From the NCBI GenBank assembly GCA_025642065.1, contig JAODUP010000275.1, positions 680,001 through 744,000 of the forward strand: a stretch of DNA of 64,000 nt. The letters are read 5' to 3'. Below, piece by piece: positions 45,700 through 57,935 of this stretch (positions are counted from its first letter, which is position 1; each line of letters opens with the position of its first letter). The stretch is from Paralvinella palmiformis (Eukaryota > Annelida > Polychaeta > Terebellida > Alvinellidae). The position numbers and the translations under genes were made by a program. Under the pieces are notes generated by a model, which did no database searches, was not told the DNA's origin, and saw only the letters and a list, made by a program, of their open reading frames with translations.

Positions 45700-48240
45700 T
45701 ACCATATTTCAGGTGCTAGGTAAATAAATGTCTTTGATAAAATGCTGGTTTTCTGTATTGTATGTGTGGCTGGTGGAGGTGTCTTGTTTCGTGCGAATGA
45801 ATATGTCTATTTACAGTGAACATCGGCATTAGGGGATCTGGTAGAGAGATATTAACGAATGAATACATTATTTTTAAAAGTTGAAAAGTACATATGTCCT
45901 TTAGCTTGAGAATCTGTAGTTTCTTAAATAATGGTTCGGTATGAGCATTATAGTTCGATTTCGAGACGGTCCTGATTGCCTTTTTCTGTAAAATGTATAA
46001 TCTCCGTAAGTGCATTGAGTGACTACAACACCACAATAGGGTGCCATATGTTAAATAAGGATATATCAAGCTGTGGTATACTGTTCTCATATGGTGTGTA
46101 TTTAGGATATGCTTAATTTTATTGAAGGCATATAGTCCACCAGATATGTTTGATCTACAACTATCTATATGCTCATGCCAGTTTAGGTTTTCATCCATTA
46201 ATAGTCCAGAAATTTGACACATTTAACTAGATTAGTAATTGTATTATCTAATTTTAATACATGTGTGTCCGGCTTAACATTCTTAGATTTTTAGAAGAGT
46301 ACATGATGTGTTTTGCTTATATTTAAAGATAATTTATTCACCTTAAACCACTCAGCTAATGATGCAATGTCTTGATTAATGAGTTTGTATAATTCCGTAA
46401 TATTTTTACCAGATACATAAATGGTTGTATCACCTGCAAATAGTATACATGTGGTGCACCGGAGGGATCCTGGTAGATAATTTGAATATATGATGAAGAT
46501 GACTGGTTCCCATACGGATCCCACGGGTACACCACAAGTTATGGGAATCAATACATTTATAATATTGTTTTCTCTCCGTTAGATAGCTCCTGAACCACTC
46601 CAAGGCAACACCGCGTATGCTGTAATGGCATATTTTTTACATAAAAGATTGATTTATTGTATCAAAAGCCTTGGAGAAGTCCACGAACACAGAACCATTA
46701 TAATTACTATTTTGGAGTTTTGTGGAATTTATGGTGTTTATTATTTCTTTACTGTCATTAGGACGAAAATATAGAAATGTTGCTTTCTTACATGTCGGCA
46801 TGTAGGTTTGATAATTTGTGTTGGACGGTGATATATTAGAAGCATATTTAGGTCCAATCTCAGAGAAAACTTCGCTAAATTGTAAATGCAATGTAAGTGG
46901 GGTCGTTTTTAATTGTGTTATTTATTTGAATGAATTCGATATTGATGTTTTGTCATTTTTCCTATTGAGTATCTCATTTAATAAATATATCTCCCTTTGG
47001 TTACATTTCATTATGATAAAAAAAATTCTGTAAGTTATATATTTAACATGTTCCCGTCATACGTTTTCTTTACCCAATTACTTTTTTATAAAGTTTATCT
47101 TAGTGTTTTGATGAATGTAGGATTCCGGGGGTTATCCATGGTTCTCGTATTACATGTTTGGCAGGTATTTTCGTTATCTTTTTAGGTGAAAAATATTCTA
47201 TAACATCATTTATTTTATCTCTAATTATGTTGTAACACGCTTCAGCACCACTTGAGTTTAGACTAGATCAATCTGTTTTTGATAAGGCCTCACAAATTTG
47301 TTGATAGGTGTTATTATTTAATTTTCTATGCTCACAAATTAAAGGCTCTTTTTTCATAGATTTATATTTTTCGGAAAACAAGAACAGTGGTAAATGATCT
47401 GATATGTTATTTAATATTATTCCTGATGCTAATTTAATTTCTTTACTTGTTTTGATGTATATGTTGTCAATAAGAGTCGCCGTATTATGCGTTATTCTGG
47501 TTGGCTTTGTAATTGTAGGTAAGAAGCCTGCATTTAGGAAAAGGTCCATCAACTCAGAAATATGTACTTATTTTATATTTGAGGTAATCGAACTTTTGAT
47601 CGGTTCCCAATACAATGTCTTTTTTTAATATGTTGGAGTTTATTTAAAATCGTTTCATAATAACTAATCGATAATATTTCATTGGTATTAGGAACTCGGT
47701 ATATTTCACCAAAGATACAATTACCAGTTTTTGAGTGAACCTCCACAAATATTGATTCACATTTACCGTCGATATTAACAGAAATATGATCACGGATAAT
47801 GTAATTTAAATCATCCCTGATGTACATAACAAACACCACCCCATGAACCAGTCTGTTTATTCCTGCAGACTAATTTATAACCCGGGTTTGTATAAAATAC
47901 ATAGTTGTTATCAGTTAAGAATGTTTCACACATTTTTTATATCGTGGAATCGAGAGATTACTTCTTTCAGTTCTATAAATTTGTTTGGCAAACTGCGAAT
48001 ATTAAAATGCATTGTATAATATTTGAAATTGTGTTCTTTTTTCCAATAGTGTTGTACTGATTTGTTCGATTTCATAGTAGTTACTGTCAATATGGAAGCA
48101 TTCAGAGGAGTTTCTCCATCATTGTCATCATAATAGTTATTTAACAGACAGTTGAGGTTGTGATCATCATCTTCAATATTCAATTTATCGTTTTGATTGA
48201 AATAAAAAGATTAGGTTTATACTCATTACATTCCCTATAA
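45700..48240 (-). pseudogene. decayed non-LTR retrotransposon (endonuclease and RT)
   Basis: Minus-strand fragments occur in LINE order. An N-terminal endonuclease start has HFNIRSLPNKFIELK (48183-47926). Endonuclease parts contain GKCESIFVEVHSKTGN (47839-47573) and KPTRITHNTATLIDNIYI and NISDHLPLFLF (47552-47268). RT parts include SVFVDFSKAFDTINQ (46891-46637), then VPVGSVWEPVIFIIYSNYLP with FAGDTTIYVSG, a mutated YADD box (46551-46291). The C-terminal region has NWHEHIDSCRSNISGGLYAF and PYLTYGTLLW (46222-45716). Many frameshifts separate these pieces. It is Jockey/CR1-like in layout. A small plus-strand ORF set in the same place is shadow. Confidence 0.88.
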
Positions 48241-48641
48241 CTCCATTTTATATTTAAATATTCAATAGCACACCTTGTACAGCAAACAGAGCAGGGAAAC
48301 GTATAACTCCGCAATAAACTAATTACACATATAAAACAAAACATAATTAAAACATTACAAAGTCAAATAATATAATAATCCAAGACAAAATATCAAATCA
48401 AGACAAAAACACAGTTTGGTCGTTCCATGAATTAATCACAAAGAAAGTAATTTATAGTTAGTTACCTGGTATGTTGGCAGTTCAAACATAAACCATTTTA
48501 GTTGCTTCAGTGAAGCATAAAACAGTGTGCACCGCCAACATACAAGGGAGACCAAGAATATCGATCAGATTTAAGTAGGAGTAGAAGAAAGATTTTAAAG
48601 GTTTATGTTTTCTCAATTTTCAAACGCGCAAAATGTCAAAA

Positions 48642-48684
<43 letters not shown>

Positions 48685-50190
48685 GTATATCATCGATAAA
48701 GATTATAAGTGATCCCAGCATACACATAGCAATATCACTAAACATAAGGCATTTACAACTACAGGAGAATATTAATCATTACCATAGTACATGATTATAT
48801 GCATACGTGTATATTATTGCATACACAACTGTACAGTATATTACATCATCCAAGTATCAGTGGCACTTACAATTTTAAATTGTTCTTAAAATAATCAACA
48901 TCCCAACAAAGGATAGTTAATAGATAATGAATAATGAACTACAAGTTTCGTCGGCAGACAGCTGGATATTCACAGCTGTGTTGGTATCCCAGTCGTCGAT
49001 GTACGACGCGGGGTAAGAACTGTGTACACGCTGTTGATCTAATCCATTGTTATTGTTGTTGTTGTATCTGTGATGATGATGATGATGATGATGATTATAA
49101 TAAATTTTAAACAAATGACAGAACACGAAACGTTGACTTTCCGCAGCTTTATCCGGAAGTGCTTTTATTAGGGCAATAGAATCAGGTCACACAGACGTAA
49201 TAATAACTCAAATTATTTACATTGCGTTTCTTATGATAATATATTACAATGATGATGTCTGTATTATGATGGTTTAGGGTCTTTATAATGCGTTGTGATG
49301 GATGCTGGTTATAACGGTTACATTTATGACCTCCGTTGAATGATTGGTGTTAATGTCGACGTTGGTTCGAGTCCGTGGAAGGCCGACCGGATTATTCGCG
49401 AGCCACGGGATGCATGAAAAACCGGACAATTGGACCTGCAGGACAATTGGCTGGATTCAGCACAGCATCTTGTCGATCACGGGGGATTGCTATCTTATAT
49501 GACTTCCAGTTTGCATAGGTGATTCGTGTGAGAGACTCGATGTTCCCTTTGTAGCACTGTACAACCCATGCTAATCAATTGCGTAGATAGGGCATCAGAG
49601 GTGCTGTCAGGATGACCTTTACTTATGCAGATGTAGCAATTTATGGAGGAATATGAACGCTCAGGAGCCGGCAGCTTGATATACATTAATTGCATCTGCG
49701 GTATTCTGATTGCTGCTTTAAATATATGCAGATTAATATAATACAGTATGTTCGGAGAAAACATGTCATTTATTAATGACTGACATGGGAACTGTCTCTA
49801 TTTGTTGTCAGAAACTGAATGATGGGGAGAGAGCCACCTGATGTTACACATGCAAGGTGGGGTCCATGGGTTCTCATGATTGACATGACGTAGCACTGCC
49901 AGCCAGGAGCAGCAAGCATGACAATTAAAAGGTGTCAATGGCCAGATGGTGCAGTGCAGTGATAAGACAGCTAAATTAGAGATCTATTAAAACTTTCCCT
50001 AGAAATAAATTTACAGCGTTTTTAAAACTTGCTTTGCTAGCATCTCACCTGGACAATTATGCCACAGTTTTAATCAAGAATCTTCTGAAAACTTCGAAAT
50101 GTGACGTTATATTTCACAAACATAAACCCCAAACACTCACCGTAGTCTTGTCTAACCGGTGTTACGTGTTCTATATTGTCCTTTTTAAAC
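48241..50190. other. no gene seen; (AT)n at 48643-48679
   Basis: AT-rich sequence; (ATG)n near 49074-49094. A B-box-like GGTTCGAGTCC at 49364 hints at another decayed SINE. The open frame at 49495-49764 (minus) has no motif. Confidence 0.5.
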
Positions 50191-50197
50191 GTGTAAA

Positions 50198-50610
50198 ATG
50201 GTGAATTGTGTCACTTGTTATTGTGCAAATGGATCTGCATTCGTTCTCCAAAAAAGAAGACTCGTTTGAGTGATTGGCTGCGAAATATGAACAAAGTGCA
50301 GTGGAAGCCAATTTGCCACAGCAAGCTCTGCAGGAAAGACTTTGAGGAACGTATATTTATTATTTTACCGTCTTTGGCACGATCAATTGGATCTCACGTG
50401 AATAGTGTCAGGCTCACAGAAGATGCCCTTCCAACCATATTTGTCAAACAACGTGATGCTAAACTCAAACGAATAAGCAGTTTGATGGAAATAAATAATA
50501 GAAAACGGGTATGTATGAGCGATAATAGGGTAATCTTGGGAGCAAATTATTGGGCATTCACAAGTTCACACATTTGTAAATACGTAAAATTTCACTTATT
50601 CAAGAAATAA
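50198..50610 (+). pseudogene. THAP-domain remnant with two frameshifts
   Basis: ATG at 50198 starts MVNCVTCYCANGS, as in THAP zinc fingers. The next block (LHSFSKK) is in a second frame. The rest (TRLSDWLRNMNKVQWKP, HSKLCRKDFEE and RLTEDALPTIF) is in a third frame, open to 50610. The order matches THAP (C2CH DNA-binding) domains. The last zinc ligand, the His of the usual CxxHF motif, is replaced by Asp (CRKDF). It is inactive as a canonical THAP finger and is probably transposase-derived or a dead THAP gene exon. A donor-like GTATGT lies at about 50511. Confidence 0.75.
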
Positions 50611-51457
50611 TATTTAATTATGTCTACTCAAAGCTTCTTATGCCTGTGTATTGTAGACACTATTAAACTGTTAAAATAGTAGATGTTCTACCGAGGGCGG
50701 CAAATCCCTGTATAGGCCACATATGGGAGAGTCCATATCATATCACTTTATTTTAAATGAAGTTATGTGATAGGATGAGGGAAATACTCGCATTCAAGAC
50801 CAGTGTATTGACTTATACCAATACAAACAAATATTAGCTAATTCCCTATTTTAGGCCTATTCCAATAATCGTCCTGTGCGTATTTGGGGCAAGTCTCACG
50901 TGATTTCAGATTGCTATTAAACACAGAAACATGTCAGAAACAATGAATGCGAAATTAATCAGTGAAACAAAATCGCCACCCAGTTCCAATGTGATGTTGA
51001 TGCTAAAGCAAACTGCACTAAAAAGAAGATGAATTTTGCATTGTACCTTGACTATAAGATTGCCCAATCCCTGTACTAGGTGCGCCAGTGAGATCGATTC
51101 TTTTCGAGGATATTGGCTCTATAGAAGTTTAATTGTAATTATTATTATTGTTAAATTGAAAACAATTATTAGTATTAAATTGAAAGAAGCGGCTCGCCAT
51201 ATCGACGTAGGAACTATGTTTTATTGCGTAGGCCAAAATTAGGGTTGAGGCTTCGCTTGTTATATCATGTGATCTTGTTGTGTTGTCATGCCTCGGTTTT
51301 CAATGATCGACTGATTTTTTTTTAAATTATATTGCTTTACATTCATTTTCAACGGATATAAAAGAAGAAGAAAGATAAAAACTGAACATTACATTGTCAC
51401 GATCTTCATTTATGCCTTAATAGGCCGAAAATAGGGTTCAAAAAGGTACACACCAAT

Positions 51458-51652
51458 CTAACTCTTGTTGTGGATCGGGGTCGGAGTTGACGGCACAGGT
51501 GGCTGCTCTGAATCAACGTCTGTACTTGCTGCAGGTAATTCTTCACAATTGATACTGTCTGTGACATTTTTCGGGAGTGGTTCAAAGTTGTAGGAGTTAA
51601 TATCCCCGAGAAGTTCAAAACTTTCGTCGGAATCTGACATTTTATCTGTCAC
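51458..51652 (-). CDS. hypothetical short acidic ORF, 64 aa
   Basis: Begins MTDKMSDSDESFELLGDINS and is rich in acidic and Ser/Pro residues, ending TPTPIHNKS. It resembles the N-terminal acidic leaders seen on some invertebrate transposon-associated proteins, but no domain is present. Its first codons fall in the first unit of the 79-bp tandem array. It could be the first exon of a decayed transposon gene. Confidence 0.35.
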   Translation of the reverse strand: MTDKMSDSDESFELLGDINSYNFEPLPKNVTDSINCEELPAASTDVDSEQPPVPSTPTPIHNKS

Positions 51653-51951
51653 CTGGTCAAGACGTCTGTAGACAAGGCTATGGGATACAATGACTCGTGA
51701 AAGTTTCGGGATTTGACATTTTATCTGTCACCTGGTCAGGACGCCTGTAGACAAGGCTATGGGATACAATGGCTCGTGAAAGTTTCGGGATTTGACATTT
51801 TATCTGTCACCTGGTCAGGACGCCTGTAGACAAGGCTATGGGATACAATGGCTCGTGAAAGTTTCGGGATTTGACATTTTATCTGTCACCTGGTCAGGAC
51901 GCCTGTAGACAAGGCTATGGGATACAATGGCTCGTGAAAGTTTCGGGATTT
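51636..51951. repeat. 79-bp tandem array, four units
   Basis: Units start with GACATTTTATCTGTCACCTG at 51636, 51715, 51794 and 51873; a fifth GACATTTT at 51952 leads into the dispersed repeat at 51961. Units 2-4 are almost identical and unit 1 differs by a few substitutions. Confidence 0.96.
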
Positions 51952-51960
51952 GACATTTTC

Positions 51961-52390
51961 CGCCATCTAGCGAAAGTCCGTTTGCGGTCGTCTTTCATCG
52001 GGCTCGCTGAACCATTTGATAAAAACATTCATTTTACCAATCATGAGATCGCGGAGATCACAATTTGTTTCATATATGGATAACATGTCTATTACAGTTC
52101 CCAACTTGACTTATTTTCAATAACGCCATTTTTTTCAGCAAAAATAAAAGTGACTTCCCCCAAACAAATAATCTTATCTGTTAGCAAAAAAAAATCTACG
52201 TTATATTTAATAAAAAAATAAACTGCTATAAGAACTTATAGACCGACTTAGTTCTGTGATTCCCTCAAAACGTAAATTTATAAACAATTACACTTCTTAT
52301 TCCATGCTACTTCACTATATGTACTCGGCGTCACTGACCCGCAAACCACATCAGGTGTGGACTGCGCATACGTCGCTGAAATTGTCTATT
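51961..52390. repeat. dispersed repeat, copy 2 (pair with 14362-14754)
   Basis: Same start (CGCCATCTAG) and end (AAATTGTCTATT) as the copy at 14362-14754. The CTCF-like core on the minus strand here reads CGCTAGATGGCG. This copy is joined to the 79-bp array, the other is not. Confidence 0.85.
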
Positions 52391-52611
52391 AAGGATTTAG
52401 AGAGCATTTTAATGGAAATATGATAGCTGGTTGATAGAATTGTTTTGAGTGTGGTAGTGTATCTGATAGGGAATAAAATTATTGTTTGTTACGTTATATT
52501 TACTTCGAAATGTGAAATCTCTTTTTCCGTCACCTATAAATAATATTTTAACATCACACATTATGAGTAGGTTTAACAGTTTTATCAGCCGATCGGTTAT
52601 CATCTGTCGCC

Positions 52612-53001
52612 TCATTGGTTACAGACACTGCCTTGTGTTGTACTCGATGTATCAGCATGTTTTACATGTCTCATCAGTTTCCTCATTTCCTTGGTGTATT
52701 TAGCAGGACACTCAAACTGACTGAGATTAGCGCGGTCGCTTTCCAAGTCACTGGAACTGATTATATTCGTGTTGTTGTTTACAGCTGGCACGGTTTTCAC
52801 CGATCTCCAAGGGTTACTATAATATGTCCTTCGGTTCCCGAATGCCGGAGTGGATGCCATAGCTGATACTATCATGTCTCTTGGGAGTGTACGTGATGAT
52901 TGGTGAGGCACGTTTGCAGTGATAGGATTATTCTTTTCGTTCACTCGCATGTTGACCACAGGTCGAGGCCAGCAGTGACTATATGTACGATACTGTGACA
53001 T
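52612..53001 (-). CDS. hypothetical protein, 129 aa
   Basis: ATG at 53001, with an in-frame TGA 12 nt upstream, runs to TGA at 52612. The protein begins MSQYRTYSHCWPRPVVNMRV and contains NRRTYYSNPWRSVKTVP and CPAKYTKEMRKLMRHVKH. It is basic and hydrophilic, has no signal peptide or membrane segment, and its composition is not repeat-like. No family is recognised. It could be a single-exon gene or a chance ORF. Confidence 0.4.
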   Translation of the reverse strand: MSQYRTYSHCWPRPVVNMRVNEKNNPITANVPHQSSRTLPRDMIVSAMASTPAFGNRRTYYSNPWRSVKTVPAVNNNTNIISSSDLESDRANLSQFECPAKYTKEMRKLMRHVKHADTSSTTQGSVCNQ

Positions 53002-54616
53002 GTTCTCAGCAGATCACTCACTTCTTGTTCCGTCTGTCTGATTCATGATGAGCAACAACCACGTCATTATTATCCATAAATATAGTCATATTATCTGTTG
53101 ATGCACAACAATGTGGTCTATTAGAGTGCGTCATGCTTCCCAATAGGTCAGACTTCAGAACTCAAGGTTTCTGTTAAGGTTACGTCACCTTTAGTCAGTA
53201 TCAGATAGGATTTACGTTCGGAGTTATCATTTCGCATCACCGTAAGTTCCGGTTAAATGGCGGCGAGTTTGATTTGACTGATTGTCGTTATTAATTATTC
53301 TATCTCAACAAGATCAAAAGGGACGACATCTCCTTCACCTCTGTCATCTTCTTTTCTATTCATCTTCTCCACGTCCTTTGTTGGTGTCTGTTCGACGATA
53401 CTGCTTGGTACTCATATTATAAATATCTGGAACTAGAGTATCCTTCGTCATATTCTACTTTTCACATGTTTATTATTGTACACAGGAAACTTAAATATAA
53501 TTTTTGGAGCGAATTTCTCACGAACTCAGAGTAAATTATCCTTTTGTATTTTGAGTTAAGTGTCTCGAATGTATTATATATTACATTGTATGGTGTCAGA
53601 TAGACTAATTCTGGGATATCATTATGTTCTGTACGTGTGTATGAGAGTGTCAAGAGTTACATATTATGTGGGATATCTCCAACATCTGGCTCTGTACCCT
53701 GGCATTTAATGTTTTATTCAACTATAAATGGCTGCCAATTATAAGGATCTCTCGACGGAGGACGTATACTGATCGTTGTAGTCAGCACATAGACTATATT
53801 GGATATTATCACCAGGATGTAGCATAACAGCTTCAGGTAATGTTACACTGGATTTGGCACAACGTACGCTCCCGAGCTATTCCGTTGTTATAAATTAATG
53901 GTTCAAGACTTAATAGTTAATTTATCTGTCAGTCACTCAATTAAGCTTACACTCAATGGCACTAATATCTATACGCGTCGGTTAAATTGCTGAACAGAAT
54001 GTCAAATGCCTTAGAAAGCCAGAGTGATTATTAATATAATACAGTATCTAGATGATTTATAAGACATTTTAAAATATTTTAATCGTCTGTTATAAAAACA
54101 GAACGACGTCAGACTTTAATCTGTTTTTTTTATTATTGTTAAGTTATATATGTGACATAGATATATAAGTTTGTTTATTGTTGCTCTTTTTTGTATTAAA
54201 ATTTTACAGATATGCATTTATTGTACCGTAACCTTAAATTTCAGACAGAATGACATATAAACTTAATTACTGTCTTTTTCGGGAAAGGCTTCTGGAATTA
54301 TTTTTTAATCTCTGAATAATTACAGGCCTATATTAATTGTGGAATATTCCATTTTCACCCATTCCTTCCTATTTATCACTTTCTTTTGGTATTAACTGTT
54401 TGGATCCGGAAGGCCTTGTTGAAAGAGAATTTATACATTTCAACAAATTTACGGTTAATAATATATTTAATATTTATACATTTTATGACAAAGGGATATT
54501 TCAAATCATAATTAAGGAGGCAAAATATTTAGAAATTAAATTATCTTCTTTTACTAAAGGTTGAAAATCTTTTTCCCATTTTAATTTTTGCAATAAATGA
54601 TCATTATGTTGAAGAC
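53002..54616. other. intergenic, no gene seen
   Basis: AT-rich sequence. Short open frames at 53462-53653 and 54337-54564 show no motif. Confidence 0.5.
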
Positions 54617-54621
54617 AGTCC

Positions 54622-54788
54622 TGTTATGTTTGTAGATTCTCATCAAGTATATTATTAATAAATCACAGATACAATCTTGACCATCTGGTTTATTCTCTAA
54701 ACTGTTTCCGGTCTGTTACAATTCTAAATACCAACATTAAGTCCTCGATATAATTAAATGTGGACTGTTATGGATTGACAACATTACA
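54622..54788 (-). repeat. 3' LTR of the Gypsy element
   Basis: 167 bp on the low-coordinate side, with TG...CA ends (plus strand TGTTATGTTTG to AACATTACA). Two bases longer than its partner. Confidence 0.95.
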
Positions 54789-55326
54789 TCCCCCCCCCTA
54801 CCTTTATTGAAAATGTATCATTTCATATATGTTTCACTCAAGTTAAACAAGTATTTGTAATAAGTAAATTTCAAACAATCTTAAATTCAAATTTTGAATA
54901 TCCGACGATAATACTGAATTTTACACCTAGATAATGATTTATCTCAAGTCAATTGATAAGCTACATTATTATTATATATATATATATATATATATTTGAA
55001 ACTAACTCTGATAAAACAAATGATAAAATCTTACAGAACAATGTACTTCATTTTACATCATAATTACATTCACTCCATTCAGCTTCATTTTACACATATA
55101 GTTGTATAAAACTATATATATATATATATATATTTTAAATATATATATATTAATAATTTATATTATCACTTAGAAATGTCTTTATATCTTGCTGGTATTC
55201 TTGGTCCTTTATATTTCTGGCATTTGTACTTTAAATTATGGTTTCAGGTGTAACATCATGGTCAGTCATTTTCCTGAAATGTGATGAATTTTTGTTTTGC
55301 TGCCAAGAAAGGACTATTTGCTGTTA

Positions 55327-56272
55327 TCATGCTCCTTTCACTTGCACCACAGACATTGGTGCTGGATTATATGCTGGACATAATTTGTCCGTTTTCGTTT
55401 GTTTCATTAACACTGTATCCCCAACACGGAGAGGAATGTTCGGTCGTACACAATTTCTGGCATCTGCATACTGTTTTTGTTGCTGTTTCTGCTCTGCATC
55501 TCGAGTTCGCAGTTCTTTATCTTCAACTCGAATGAATAGTTCGGGTAATACATTTTTTGTTCGAACCAAACAAGAGTTCTGCAGGTGGTCGACCTGTTGT
55601 CAAATGTGGCGTTTCGCGGTAATTTCGTAGGAATTTGTACATTTCCTGTCTCCACGACTTCCCTTCCATAGTAGCACTTTTAATTGCCTTGTTCAAATAA
55701 AGTTTTCTGCTTGCGCGTTATATCTTGGCCACAGTGGCGTAATCCGACGATGACGTATACCACAATATTGCATGAATTTAAGGAATTCAAATCCTTGAAA
55801 TGGCGGTCCGTTGTCAGTTTTTAATGTTTCTGGCATTCCGTGTGTTGCAAATATTTTGTCAAATACTGGGATTATACTTCTGGCTGATGTGGATCTCACC
55901 AGAACCACCACAGGAAATCGTGAATATTCGTCAAGAACTACTAGACAATAATCTCCGCTAGGATATGGCACACAAAAATCAGCACACAGAGACTGCCAAG
56001 CTTTATCAGGTAGCTGTGACATTTGTAACGGTTGTAAACGTTCATCTCTAGTGACGACAGCACATGTAGCACAGTTTTTTCACTATGTCTTCGGTGAGCT
56101 TATCCATGTAGGGAAACCACATCTTAGCTCTCAACAGGGACTTTGTTTTTACCAATCCCTGATGACCTTCATGAGCTATTTGTACAACTTTACGCCTCAT
56201 CGTCACAGGAATAACAATCCGGTGTCCTCGTAACAGAATTCCGTTCTCTGTAACACTAAGTTCACTGGACAA
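55327..56272 (-). pseudogene. Gypsy integrase
   Basis: The zinc-binding part (56272-56048) has HEGHQGLVKTKSLLRAK and CYMCCRH. The core (56022-55693) keeps the DDE residues in CADFCV, LKTDNGPPFQG and NAQAENF. A C-terminal piece (55569-55327) reads RVGDTVLMKQTKTDKLCPAY. Stops and frameshifts separate these parts. Confidence 0.9.
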
Positions 56273-56497
56273 TTTTCCGTATATTTACATTTCTTCACAG
56301 TTTTTAAATTCATGCCATAGCCCAGTTTGTTGACATTTGATCACATTTTGCAGCATGGGATTCTGTTGTGTCGCTTGAATTACTTCTATATGCGACAATG
56401 CTTTGGGAACGCTGTTTCACACACGTAGTTGATATATTTTTCTGTGACCTTCCTGCCACGCTCACTTGTAGATGCGACTGGGTGACGCGACATGTAA

Positions 56498-57805
56498 TCA
56501 ATCAGCTGGGTTATCAGCGCCGGGTCGGTACACTGTGTTAAATGTATATTGCTGTAGACGTAAACACCATCGTTCAATGCGTGGAGATGGCTTAGCGACA
56601 ACATTTGAGAATATGCTGACTAATGCTTTGTGGTCTGTGACCACTGTAAACTTTATGCCGTACAGACACAGATGAAAATGTTCGACTCCCCATCGAACAA
56701 CTAGAGCTTCTCGCTCTGTTTGCGAGTAACGAGATTCTGCGTCGTCCAGTGCACGTGATGCATATGCGACAATTTGAACATCTCTACGGCCATCTTTAGT
56801 GGGTTGTATCTGGGTTAAAATAGCACCAACACCATGTGGTGATGCATCGACCACTAACTGGGTCTCTAACTTGTGATTGAATACGACATGACAGTATCAC
56901 TTGTCAAACTGTCCTTCAATTTTAACCAGGCATCTTACACTCACTGGTCCATTCAAACAGACTATTCTTACGAGTGAGCTCTAGTGGTTTCACAAGAGAG
57001 GCTAGACCAGGTATGTATCTTTGTACGTAATTCGCCATGCCTAGAATAGACTTCACCTGTCGCTTGTCTGTCGGTCTCGGCGCATCACGAACAGACTTTA
57101 CTTTTTTCGGATCTGGCGAAACACCATGTTCACCAAAAATGCTGCCAAAGAATTCCACAGAGGATTGGAAGAATTTGCATTTATTTCGATTGAGTGTTAA
57201 GCCCTTCTTTATGAGACATTCCAGACATGCACGGACGTGTTTATCATGTTCTACATCATTCCGACTGGCAATGATGATGTCGTCAGAAATGTTCTTTACT
57301 CCATCGAGACTATCTAGCACTTGCTCGATGATTTGTTGAAATATTTCACTGGCGGCATTTACACCAAAATTTAAACGCTTGTAACGGTGCAGTCCTAGAT
57401 GTGAACTAAACGTAGTGATGTATCGGCTGTCAGGATGCAGCTCCACAACAACCATTCAGGTCATGTATCAACTCATGAACAGTTGGCATTGGATGTTTGA
57501 CTCTTCCTATGGCTTGGTTAGCAGGCCTTATATCAACACAAGTCTGATGTTATCAGGATCACGTGGCTTAGGTACTACCACTATAGGTGACACCCAAGGA
57601 GTCGGCGTATTTTGAGGATCTTCACATATGTCATCCTCATATAGCTACTTGGTTGCCGCTTCAACTTGCGGTCTTGTTGAAAAAGGAACTCGTCTGTGTT
57701 TTTGATGCACAGGTTCCACTGATCATCAAATTTCATTTTACCAAATTTCAGTTTTCCTAGCCCGTGGAATATTGAATCAAAATCATGTACAATTTTATTT
57801 GTCAC
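56498..57805 (-). pseudogene. Gypsy reverse transcriptase and RNase H
   Basis: A connecting segment (57805-57581) has DFDSIFHGLGKLKFGKMKF. The RT (57455-56922) has HRYKRLNFGVNAASEIFQQ and an ISDD active-site box in GVKNISDDIIIASRND, then NRNKCKFFQSSVEFFG and LGMANYVQRYIPGLA. The RNase H (56854-56498) has VDASPHGVGAILTQ and VVTDHKALVSIF. Frameshifts lie between these parts and within the RT start. The ISDD variant is common in some Gypsy clades and is not itself evidence of decay. Confidence 0.92.
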
Positions 57806-57935
57806 ATTTCATCTTGAATCTTCTATAGCATTGATGATTGAGATTAATTTCAGCCGCTTTGAAGTGTCATAAGACAGTAAACAGCTTTTAGCGTCACTCA
57901 CAACATAGAATTCATCATCAAATTTTACTCCAGTC

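Noticed and set aside
55020..55240. Possible envelope gene after integrase
   Set aside because: The stretch between integrase and the 3' LTR is AT-rich with no long ORF, signal peptide or membrane segment.
57037..57339. 100-aa plus-strand ORF and other plus-strand ORFs at 55238-58684
   Set aside because: Shadows of the minus-strand Gypsy gag-pol genes, which have clear motifs.
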